Notes under the pieces: generated by a model
Databases searched by the model: none
Told to the model about the DNA's origin: nothing
The model's input: the letters and a program-made list of their open reading frames with translations, nothing else
Position numbers and translations under genes: made by a program
Source: Anas platyrhynchos
Lineage: Eukaryota > Chordata > Aves > Anseriformes > Anatidae
DNA length: 64,000 bases
Reading direction: 5' to 3'
Assembly: GCF_047663525.1 (NCBI RefSeq)
Contig: NC_092593.1
Location: 28,732,501-28,796,500 of the forward strand
Part shown: one piece after another, positions 1-11,100 of the stretch
Layout of the letters: every line of letters begins with the position of its first letter
Position numbering within the stretch: position 1 is the stretch's first letter

Positions 1-365
1 GGTGGCTTCTTTGTATTTTGCAGGCTGCCCCTCTCCCCCTACAGAGTTGTTACTATGGCCAAAATTATCCAGAGCTACCTGACTTTTTATGTGCACCTCT
101 CAAGGGCCTATAGGAAGTCGAGGGAACAGAAGTGCTAAATGGTGAGTCAAGTGATCTGCCAAATAATTTGGTTATTTTTTCCCCAAATCAAATAATTTGG
201 TTATTTTTTTGTCACTCAGCATGATTCATTACCATTCCTCTTCCTGCCACCTTTAACATATTTTATTTCACATGAATAAGGATAAAAGCACATGTAAGGA
301 CAAACCTGTGAAGAAAACACCTTAAATGTTTAGTAAATTGTAGATTGTATTATTCCATACTTTAC

Positions 366-1115
366 CTGCAAGGAATTGCTCATATTCAATGACAGGGATG
401 TTCCTGTTGAGGCTTGGGATATCAAAAAACTCAGACCAAGGGATTCGAACCTGAAGAATGTCTGGGCTCTGCCAGTGATAAAGACGTCCCCAAGGAGGCA
501 GAACTAACACCCAATTTTCACTTTTCAGCAAAGTCTTTAGGAGTGAAGCGATACGAATATAGACATCTCTGCGAAGGTTGAACCCTTCAGGAGGATTTAC
601 GTCATACAAAAGGTATCTGGAGAGAACAAAACAACATCGTAACTTCAGGCAATCACGTGGCAAGACTAACAGGAGGGAAATTCTTCCTCTTTCATGAGTT
701 TGTGGTATTCAGGAGATGGAAGGGAGTGGAACAAGGCCTTCTATGTGCCCAGGAGCCCATCTCCCAGAGGTGCTGCCAGCTGCTGCACAGGGGGACCCAG
801 GGTACCCCCTGGGCACTATCACACTGCTGACAACTTCACAGGACAAGCAGAGACAGTGAGGGAGGGGGCCCTGACCCAAGGGACAGCTCTGGCTGGGCCA
901 GGGTGGCAGGCACTGCCTCAGAGGGTGGGCTGGGGATGACGGACTGCTCCTCACCGGGTGCGTGGTGCAGCAGCAGCAGCGGGCAGCGAGGTGATGGTGT
1001 GGCCAGCACGGAGGGCAGCAGGCGGCGGCTGGGCAGTGGCGGGCGGCGGGTGGGCCAGTACAGCCAGACCAAGCAGCAGCAGCAGCAGCAGGAGGTTGGG
1101 GTCGTGCACTGCCAT
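366..1115 (-). CDS. POFUT2: GDP-fucose protein O-fucosyltransferase 2, first two coding exons (3' part off the window)
   Basis: POFUT2 adds O-fucose to Ser/Thr of thrombospondin type 1 repeats in the ER. Coding exon 1 is 955-1115: it encodes Met-Ala-Val-His, then a run of leucines and a Leu-Ala-rich core, a clear signal peptide followed by a low-complexity Ala/Pro stretch. Exon 2 is 366-616 and carries the conserved start of the catalytic domain, including [27 protein letters not shown] and IPWSEFFD, which match remembered human POFUT2 closely. The exons join in frame: exon 1 ends after two bases of an Arg codon, completed by the first base of exon 2. The donor after exon 2 is GTAAAG; the rest of the gene lies beyond base 1. 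The start codon is only 48 bp downstream of the YBEY stop on the same strand, so its promoter must overlap YBEY. Seen: exons and signal peptide; known: family function; inferred: exact splice sites. Confidence 0.93.
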
Positions 1116-1163
1116 CGCTGCACCACGTTGGGGTGGCTCCTGCAGCAGCCTGGCCCCAGCCCC

Positions 1164-2100
1164 TCAGAAGAGGCCTGCGGTCAGGGGCCGGAGGTTGGTG
1201 CCCATGAGCTGGTTCAGCTTCTCCAGGATCTCCTCCTCCTTCTGGTACATCTGCGGGAGGAGAGCAGAGGGGAGAAATTGGCTGCTGAGTAACCAGGGCT
1301 GAACAGCGGAGCCGTGGCTTGCAGTGCCTCAACACCTGTGTGACAAGCAGCACGACTGCACCAACGTACACCAAAGCTCTCTGGAGCCGTCCATGACGAG
1401 CAGGGCTTGGGGGTCACTCCCTCACGGGAGGTATAAGAAAGGGAAACCCTTTCGTTTTTGTGATGGTGCCAGACCTGACAGCGTTTGTGCACCATGCATG
1501 CTCCCAAAAGTACCTGTTGCCACTCCGACTTGGTGTTGTGCTGGTAGCCGAGCAAGTGGCACAATCCGTGGGCTGCGGTCACCTGCGCGGGAACAAAGGG
1601 GAGATGTTACAAACCTGAGTTGCAAATCTAGAGAACTTCTTCACGGTGAGGGAGCACTGGGACGGGCTGTGGCGTCTCCTAATCCGGAGATACTCGAGGC
1701 TTGGCTGGACGCCTGCTTTGGCAGGGGGATGGGATGGGTGCTCCCTCGCCGTGCCGTCGGGGCTCACCGTCAGGACGCCCTCCAAGTCCTCCCCGGCAGC
1801 GTGCCGCGCGATGTACTCCACCCCGAGGAAGACGTCCCCCAGGTGGTACTCGTGGCGGCAGCGCGGCCGCGGCAGCTGGCCGGGCGCCAGGCGGTGCGCG
1901 GGGAAGGACAGCACGTCGGTGGGCTCGGGGCGCTGCCGGTAGGCGCCGTTCAGCCTCCGCATCAGCCCGTCGCCGGCACACACCAGCGCCACGTCGAAGC
2001 GGGAGGCGCCCAGCGCGGCCAACAAGGCGCTGAGGGCGCGGCGCAGCGGGGCTCGGCGCAGGGGTACGGAGCGCTGCGCGTTGCGGATCACCAGGCTCAT
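1164..2100 (-). CDS. YBEY: YbeY-family endoribonuclease (rRNA maturation factor), complete
   Basis: YBEY is the vertebrate homologue of bacterial YbeY, a metal-dependent RNase; in human it acts in mitochondria in ribosome assembly. Three coding exons, 1768-2100, 1514-1582 and 1164-1250, join in frame to 162 residues (human about 167). The protein begins MSLVIRNAQR, as in human. It has the TDVLSFP and GDVFLGVEYI motifs, and the second exon carries the metal-binding signature HGLCHLLGYQH (residues 116-126) with its three histidines, followed by EWQQ. The end, LRPLTAGLF, resembles human LQPLTRGLF. Splice donors GTGAGC and GTACTT and acceptors GCGCAG and CCGCAG are normal. It shares a divergent promoter with MCM3AP, 93 bp away, and sits directly upstream of POFUT2. 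Its stop codon lies so close to the POFUT2 start that its 3' UTR and poly(A) site must fall inside POFUT2. Confidence 0.96.
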
Positions 2101-2193
2101 GGCGCCCGCCGCCCGCCGCCCGCTCCCCGCCTCCCCGAGACCCGGCGCCTGCGCGGCCCCGCCTCGCCGCCCCGCAGCCCGGCAGCGGCCGCC
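2101..2193. promoter_or_regulatory. Bidirectional GC-rich promoter between YBEY and MCM3AP
   Basis: The 93 bases between the two start codons are almost wholly G/C and rich in CpG, with no TATA box, as in a CpG-island promoter. The GC-rich composition continues through exon 1 of both genes. MCM3AP has a strong start context (GCCGCCATGA). The head-to-head arrangement of the two genes is also known in human. The actual start sites cannot be placed from sequence. Confidence 0.75.
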
Positions 2194-5100
2194 ATGAGCG
2201 CGGGGCCGCCGTTCCGCGGCCCGCCCGCCTTCCCGCTGCGCTTCGGGCAGCCCGCCGTGTTCGGGCCGGGGGGTGGCGGCGGTGGTAGTGGGGGTGGGAG
2301 CAGCACCGGGCTCTCCTTCGGCCCCGCGCCCGCCGCCTTCGGGCAGCCCTTCGGGCTGGGCCAGCCGCCGGCCTTCCCGGCGGGGAGCAGCTTCAGCTTC
2401 AAGCCGCCCACCAACCTCGGCGGCTTCGAGGCGAGCGGAGCTGGAGCCGGAGCCTTCTCAGCGCCCGAGTTCCGCTTCAAGACCCCCGACGCCTCCTCCT
2501 CTTCCTCCTCCTCCTCCTTCAAGCCGCTGCCGGGCGCCGAAGCCGAGAAGGGCCCGGCCGCCCCCGCCGCCTTCACCTTCTCGCCGCCCTTCGGCTTCAG
2601 CCCCGAGCCGCCGGCCCCGGAGCCGGCTGCGGGTGGAGGCAGCGGCGGCTTCTCCTTCTCCCGCCCCGCCGCCGCTGCTCTCGGGCGGCCGGAGGAGGCG
2701 GGCGAGGCGGCGCCCAAGGGGCTGAAGAGGAAGGAGGAGCGGGAGCGCTCCCCGCGACGGGCGGCGGCAGCCACCACGGCCGGGGCGGGGGGCAGCGGGC
2801 GGGCGGCGGCGGCCCCGCCGGAGAAGCGGGCGGTGCTGCTCAGCCGGCCCCGCGGAGGGGCCCTGTTCGGCCGCACGCTGCAGGAGGTGCTGCGCAGCCA
2901 GGGCCGGGGGCACCGAGACCGCGGGGACGCCGCCGAGCCCGAGCGGGGGGGCCCCGCCGAGGAGCCGGTGGTGGTGGTGGAGGGCAGGGAGCCGGCTCGG
3001 GCAGGTAAGGGGAGGGCAGGGCTGGGAGGTGGCTGAAGCCCCTTCCCCAGAGCATCCTGACCTCCGTGTGGCACCCGCTGTCTTTACAGATGTCCCTCCG
3101 GGCAGCGCTGGGCGCAGGGTGAGGAGCAGCGAGAGCACGGATAGCATGGGGGGCCTGGCACCCGGAGAGCTCACGGCCATCCAGTGCAAAAACATCCCCG
3201 ACTACCTCAACGACAGGACGGTGCTGGAGAAGCACTTCGGGCAGTTCGTGAAGGTGCGGCGGGTCATGACCCGGCGCAATAAGAAGATGGCCATCCTGCA
3301 CTTCTTCGATCATGTGAGTACTGCCAGGGAGCAGCTGGAAATCAGAGCTCTGGGGTGCCCTTTATATCAGACCCCAGTTTTATCAGGCTCCACGTCCTTC
3401 ATTTGGAAGTTAACACCGAGGATTTGTTGCATCACGGGTATCACAAAAGAGACACCAAGCGGATCTTCGCTATTTACAACCTGTATTCCCGTGCCACACC
3501 AGCCTAAAGTTACGCTGCTGGGTCCTTGGCAGCACCAAGGGCACAGTGATCTCAGCAGAGCGCCCCGCTCTTTGGAAATGCTGCCCTTTTGTTGGCATCC
3601 TCAGTCTCGCCGTGCTCTCTGCTTTCTCTTACAAAAGCAGTTAACTCTCTTTGTGGAAGCCTGCCCAGTCCTGCTAGTTGCTCGTAGGTCTTAGGCAACA
3701 GGTTAAAATGCAGAACCCAGACTGTTGTGGGAGTTCATAAATGCTTTTTTTTTTTTTTTCTGGCAGAAGTTGCACTGCAGTTTTTGGTGGTGTCCTGCTA
3801 ATAGGCTTTCTCGCTGTTTTCTTCCAGGCCTCTGCTGCCCTTGCCAAAAAAAAGGCAAAAGAGTTGCACAAAGACATAGTAACATTCTGGCAAAAGAAGA
3901 AAACAAGTAGGTCTCTTGTTACTAGATATGATAATTGGATGATACGTAGTAAATGGTGGCATCTGCTCTGTTCTTGTTTTCTAATGTACTGAGGACTCTA
4001 CAAAGATGATCTCCAGAGTTGGAGTGCTAGAGGTCCAAAAGCATGGCAGTTCTCTCTGGCTTCTAGCAAACTTTTGGGTGCCCAGAGCTTCTGTGAGTGC
4101 TGCAAGTTGTTAGAGAAGTATAAAAATAGTTGTCCTGTGTTCTGTTTGACGTCCTGACTAGTTCTGTTTCTGGCAATGGCAGTTAGTGCATGTGTAGGGG
4201 AGAGAGCAACAGCAGTTTAAAGCATGGAATTGCTTCCAGAATAACTTCTCGACCGTTGGACAGCTGAGATAGCCTTCTCCTGTCTCCCACCATTCCTGGG
4301 AGCCAATCTTAGCCCACAAAGAGTTTTTCTCATATAAAGTTACTCAGTTGCTTTTTGAGCTGCACGAATATCCAGCATCTGTAGGATTGTCTTCTAGTAT
4401 TGAGGAAACTTTAAGTAAGCAACTGCAAGTCATAGTTGGAAATAAGGTGTAGAAGTAGGGAGTTTTTCAGGGGTGTAAGAAAGCGCAGTTTCTAATGCCT
4501 CTCTGCCCAGAGCGGACTGAGATGTGGGCTTGCAGCTTTCAGAAGTGTCCTGAGAACAGAGTTACCAAGTACTCAGGATTGAGTGTCTGTCTTGCTGGGA
4601 CTGCTTTTCTGTGTATAAACAACTGTATATTGCTTAAACCACAAGGAAGGAACAGTGTGCATGGCTGGCTTACAGAGAACTGAGTTGTAAATGGGAAACG
4701 TGAATTCCAGTCCTTGCTTGTGAATAGGATGAAATGACATGTGAATGCTGGCTATTTGCCCCCCTAGGTGAATGTCTGAATTGCCAGACGCTTGCTTCCC
4801 TTTCTTTAATTTTATGAACGCTGCCTGTGTAGTTCTGAGATTGTGCCCTGGGGATATGTTTCAGCTGTCAGCAAGTGAATGGTTTGCCACAGCTTTGACC
4901 AACCCAGAAACTTGCCTTTGTAGAAAATGAACGGCTGTAGAGCTGTCTGAGAATAAACGTCTGGAACCAGCATCTATAAGGATGCCTCTGTCGTGTTATT
5001 GTGGCATTAAAGTCTACAGAAATGTAAATGGTAATATTCTGAAATAGCTAGTCTGAGAAAATTTAAGAAATCCAAATAGCTGAAAATTTCTTCGTGGGAG

Positions 5101-8100
5101 AGGGTGTTCTCTGTTTCTGCAAGGTGTAGACTAGGTACTTGGGAAGCCGTGCCAGCCCTAGTCTTAGCTTGGATATGTGAAAATAATTACTAAAATGCTT
5201 CATGAGCACTAAAAATGCTCAGACAACTGTGGTTTACGTTGGTGAAATGGATTGAATTACCTAGTAAAGAGCTGTGACTTGTGGATTATACCCCAAATCT
5301 AAAAGAAATCAAATTCAGACTATGACCAGACTTCATTTACTGATGGTCTGCTGAGTAACTACAGTTACTGCTGAGCAGTGATTTAATAATGCTTTTTCCT
5401 TATAGAACACTGAAGCTGACTAGTGAGTGGTAGACTTGGTACAGCTTCTAGTGCAAATTTCTTGCAAGCATTGTGTGCCTGCATGAAGCCGAGACTAAAA
5501 ATGTTATCAGAAAACAAAACCAACTATTGATCACAACCAAGGAGGGAAAAAAAGCTGTTGATACAATTATTTGCCAAGTATCCGCCTTCATGTTTATATG
5601 TTACTTCAGGTCCTGCAAAAAGAGAATTCTCATCCAAGGAGAAGAAAGCAGGTGAAGATGAAGAAAGGCAAAACAATGAAGAGCAAAACTACCAGCATTC
5701 CCCACTTAGGAAACCTTTAATAAGATCCTCTGCCAGTGCTGTCATGTCTGGTAAAAGGTATGTCTCTTCAGCTTCTTCAGGCCTTTTACTTCTGTCTGCA
5801 TATTTCACTTGAATACTTTGTTTGTTACAACATGAGCAACAGCTGCAACAGCAAGGCATAAGGAAATAGTGAAACAGTGCAGAGCCCAAGTAGGACCAAG
5901 GGGTGATGACCGTGTTGAGTGGTCTCAATTAAATTGGTTTCTGAGGTGAATAGTTTTGTTTGTGCGCAAATATTTCTGTGTAATGAGTTGCCTTTTTGTG
6001 ATAGCTGGTGAGTTTGGGGCATAATCTTTTTGCAGTTCAAAACAACAGGCTTTTTACAGGAGGTCTTTGCTTTGTTTGAGGTGCTGATTCTGCAGTCCTG
6101 TGATTTTTCTGTGCTACTTCAATGATGTGTCTAGTTGAACAGTGGTTATCTGGTATGCATTATCATACAGCTATAAAATTATTAATGTGCTGTAAAAGAA
6201 TGAATGACTGTTCCTTGAATATGTTCATATCTAGGCCATGTAAAATCTTTTAATGATCCCTGTTGCTATAAAAGGCGTTCCCTTTTTTTCACAGCAAACA
6301 GCAGGCTAATTCCTAGCTTGAAATGCCAACTGCTGGGCCTTGGAGTGATGGGTATAGATGCATACTCTGTTTACTTGATACATTGTCCTGTGTAAATACT
6401 AAAATGCTGTTCTAAACAGAGATGTCAGTGCCTTGACGAGTGTAGTGGCAAGGTCAGGGCATGTATAGTGTAATAATGATTTAAAAAATCTCATTTTTAG
6501 CTCTCCAGCTAAGAAGCCTGGTCTTCGGAAGGCGCTGCAGTTTGAAGCAGATCTGTTTGATACTAGTTCTGAAGGGCAGAACTCAGAGGCTACTTCATTA
6601 TCATCTCTCAGTAACCTGATCGGGTTAGTGGCTGAGACATCTGAAGAAAGATACCGTCTTCTGGACCAAAGGGACAAAATAATGCGACAAGGTACTGTTA
6701 TTAATTACAAAAGCTCATGAGTTTATCATCAGCTTCTCTGCTGGGAAGAAATGAGTGCTTGATGTCTGCAAAGCTGTTGTAATGTTATGGTAATAGCTTT
6801 GAAATGAGACTAACATGGAACAGTCTGCAAAGATAGTCTTCTATTTTAATGGGTTGTTGTTCTACAGGAAATTAATGTATACAACAGAAATCTGTTTCTT
6901 ATTGCACACGTGTATTTCTTGTGGATAGTGAATAGCAGACTGTTCATCTCTGAAGGAATTTTTGAGTACTTTGGGGTCTATTTTGAGTCCTGGCAAAATG
7001 ATCCCTATTAGTAACGGGAGGAAAATCAACAGGGACAAGGTCAGCTAAGCCACCCCATGTAACTGCATCATCATGTGAGACTGGCTTGCTAAATGCAGGC
7101 CTTGGTTTCCTTAGCCCTAGGGGAGGCTGTGTAGGGTGATGTGCACCAATGCAGGTTCTTCAGAGAAAGCTAACCAAAATCTAACAGTGTTTCTCTGAAA
7201 GCAAACTATTAAAAACATGAAATTTAAGAAATCTCCTCTCGCTTCATAGTGCTGGGTTGTAAACCCTTTCATCCTATTCTTGCTGTTTCAAAGCTGATCC
7301 TATTTTTTTATTTAAGGTGTTATTTTTTAACATCAGCAAACACATTTCTCTGTCACTTGACATGGAATTGTGAAATTGATGGTGTTAGTTTAGGATACAA
7401 ACAAGTTGGGCTTCTGGGATACAAAACGTGGAGTTATCAGGTTTAGAGTCTGATGTTTTCAACAAAAACTCTCCATACCTGGGTGGGACAGTACAAGAAG
7501 CGTTCCCGGATGAGCAGTGCAGCCCTGGGACCAGCCCTAGCATGGGGGAAAACCATCCTTGTGTATTTCCAGCCATGCCAGGGTCCTGCTCCAGGGGGAG
7601 TCTGATTGGGAGCCTCTAGAGATCCTTTCATACCAGCTTTTCAGTGAACCCTTGCCTTGGCAGCCTGCTTCTTGATGTCCATCCATTGACAGCGTGTGGA
7701 CCTCAGCTTAGGCAGATGCTGTGCTTTGGGGTGTATTAGCACATTAAGAAAATAGCTTATCATGAAATCTAAAAGAGAGATGCATAATGTTACTATTTTA
7801 ATTTGTAACTTTATTTAGCTCGAATAAAAAGGACTGATCTTGGCAAAGCAAAAACTGTCATTGGCACTTGTCCCGACATGTGTCCTGAAAAGGAGCGTTA
7901 CATGAGGGAGACGAGAAACCAGCTTAGTTCCTTTGAGTTGCTTTTGGGATCTGACAAGGTATGAATCCTCTGTAAGCAAGAGTTTGCTTTTCTCAGCACA
8001 TCTGTTCATTTGCTCCATATATAAAGCTGTTAGTGTTATCTAGTTGATTACAGGGTTAATTCTGGTGGGGAGTTTTGTAGACACTCATTAATCTGGCTTC

Positions 8101-11100
8101 TAATTGCCCGTTGTAAAAAAAGGGATGGTGGATGTTTGCTATTTAAGTACCTTTTCTAATAACCTAATAACCTTTTCTATTTCATTCCAGAAAAGCATTT
8201 AGATCTGTAGTTGTGCTTAGCAGCGTACAAGTTCTGAAGGTGACGAGTGAGGGACTGCCAAGTCAGCTCCTGTCATAAAATAAAATTTACTTGCTATCAT
8301 AGCAGAACCTACATGGGTTGTTAGTGGGAACAGTGGAAAAACTCCTCTAATAGTCTGCTCCTTGCTGAAGTAAAGGCATGAATGTGATGAAATCTTACAC
8401 TCCTGATTTTTTTATTTTATTTTTTTTATTTAAAAAAGACTTACTTTTCACTTGTTTTCTCTGCCTCTTGCAGGTAGATCATGCAGCAGCAATCAAGGAA
8501 TATAGCAGGTCTTCAGCAGACCAGGAGGAGCCTTTGCCCCATGAATTGAGACCCTCTGAAGTGTTGAGCATGACCATGGACTATTTAGTGACAAATATTA
8601 TGGACCAAGGGGAAGGAAATTACCGAGAATGGTATGACTTTGTTTGGAACAGAACTCGAGGAATAAGAAAGGTAAGCACTAGTAGATGGAGATGTTAGAT
8701 GATAGAAAACAAATGATCACGATGCTGTAAAAAATGAAGCAAAAACCAATAGTAATTGAAATACTTGAATTGAAAACTGACGCAAAGCACAGAATTTTCC
8801 AAAAGTAGGACAGGATGACTATGCTTTTTAGCTTTAGTTTAAAGTGCACATAAATGCTTTGTTTATTGTTCTGATTAGGATATAACCCAGCAGCATCTCT
8901 GTAACCCACTGATGGTATCTCTGATTGAGAAATGTGCTCGTTTTCACATCCATTGTGCTCACCACTTGTGTGAAGAGCCGATGTCCTCCTTTGATGCCAA
9001 AATCAACAATGAGAATATGACAAAATGCCTGCAGAGCTTGAAGGAGATGTATCATGACCTGGCTAACAAGGGAATTTACTGCAAGAGTGAAGCGGAATTC
9101 AGAGGTTATAATGTTTTGCTGAATCTCAACAAGGGTGATATTCTCAGGTGGGAATGATAGATATATCACTTAGTTTCTCTCTTGTCTCTGGGAAGAAATT
9201 AGAATTAAGTCCCCAAAAAATTGTGATGGAATTGAAGACCTTAGCTGCAATTGCTTTTGCCAAAGAAAGACTATGGTGTACTGTAGTAATGTTGCTTTAA
9301 TTTGTAGTATGTCATTAAAATGTGTCTTTTCTTAAGAAGAAACTTCTGATTTTTAAATACCTCACCAGAATTTCTGCACAGCAAGTGTAAAAATTAAATA
9401 CTTTCCTCAATCAAGGAGATCCTTCTTACTAGAGAGGTGTACAGTCTTCACGCCTTTATCTCTAGTAGAATCAAGTAAAAAAAAAAATGTTGTGGGCAGT
9501 GTTGTACTTTGCTTTTCTGGTCAGTCTCCTAATTGCCTTCTTCCCTAGAAGCTGGAATGATGTACCTAAATCATAGCATGCTGATTATGCAAGTGTCTTT
9601 AGAAGATTTTTGATGAGTTAACTTCGCTACAGTATTTACTCACAGACATTGGTTTTGGTCTTGACACTTGAAAGTTGCATGTCTCACTTGAAGCTCCTGA
9701 TTGTAATTCCATTTTGTTATAGGTTGCTATCCAGTTGTTTGTATTGATTCAGGTTTGTCTCTGTCTTTATCTCCACAGAGAAGTGCAGCAGTTTCATCCA
9801 GAGGTTAGAAACTCCCCTGAAGTGAGATTTGCGGTTCAAGCTTTTGCTGCATTAAACAGCAACAATTTTGTGAGGTTTTTCAAGTTAGTGCAGGCAGCTT
9901 CTTATCTGAATGCCTGTCTCTTACACTGTTATTTCAACCAGGTAAGAAAAAGCAGATGGATATTTTAAAAAAGCTTTAACCTGTAAAACAGTTTTTCAGG
10001 AGGAAATCAGTTCAGAGAGCAAATAACTCAGTAAATATATAACATTAAAAATAGTTTTGTTCTTGAATCTTAAGTGTTTCTAAAAAATCAAGTTTTCTAC
10101 TAGGTTATAAAAGGCAAGTACTAAAGATGAGTGCTCTTAGTAATTTTTTTCCATGACTGTGTATAAATATATATTTTCCCTGAAAATAATTTGGGGAGCA
10201 AAGAAGTGGGCCTGAGACTTTTTTTTAAACAAAACATCAACATGTGCTTTCAGAAGCCCTTGCAAGCTTTTTTTCTTGCACGGGAGTTGCAAAGGGATAT
10301 GCTCAAAATGAGCAGTGCTGAAGAGGGGTGGAAACTGGAAAGAAAGTGCACAGCACTTAAAGCTAAATCTAAACAGTTATTTATGTGTCTATTTGATGAC
10401 AAAGTGCTGCTTTCTTGTAAAAAATATTTCTGTTTTTAGAGTGCACTTAGCAGTTTATGTGACTCCTGCTTTTATCCCTTCCACCCCCGCAGATTCGTAA
10501 AGATGCTCTCAAATCTCTCAATATTGCCTACACTGTAAGCACCCAAAGATGCACTGTGTTTCCATTGGATCACCTGGTCCGCATGCTGCTGTTCAAGGAT
10601 TGTGAAGAAGCAACTGATTTTATAAGTTACTATGGCCTGAGTGTATCTGATGGGTAAGTATAAACAAAAGAGCATCAGTCTGAAGATGCCTGCTGGGGTT
10701 AGACCAATGTCAAGCAGAGCGTTAAGTGGATGGGCCACCCCTGGAGTTTGCAATGAGAAAAAGAGGGAGAAAACAACAGGCAAAGGCTAGAGGCTGAGCT
10801 CTGTGTAAGTTAAGCACTGGGATAGTGACGAGCACAAACTTCAATAATCTCTTCTATGTGTATTGATATAATTATGAAAAGTTCTTTAATTCTTTCTCCC
10901 TCAAGAAATGTTTTTTCTACCATAGCCTTTTTTTTCAGGCCTGTGCATTTTTATTTTTGTGCTGTACAGTTGAAAATACTTAGGTTACTGGAACTTTGAA
11001 TATGTATTCCTGCTTCTTATTTTTCCCCAGTGCTTATGTAGAGCTGAATCGCTCAGCTTTTTTGGAGCCTGATGGATTACCCAAGCCCCGTAAATCGCTG

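Noticed and set aside
24-138. Possible plus-strand terminal exon (acceptor TTTTGCAG, 38 open codons ending KSREQKC-stop)
   Set aside because: It lies inside POFUT2 intron 2 on the opposite strand, matches no protein I know, and is too short to support on its own.
2097-3074. Long minus-strand frame opposite MCM3AP exon 1
   Set aside because: Antisense shadow of a GC-rich exon; no domain, no splice support.
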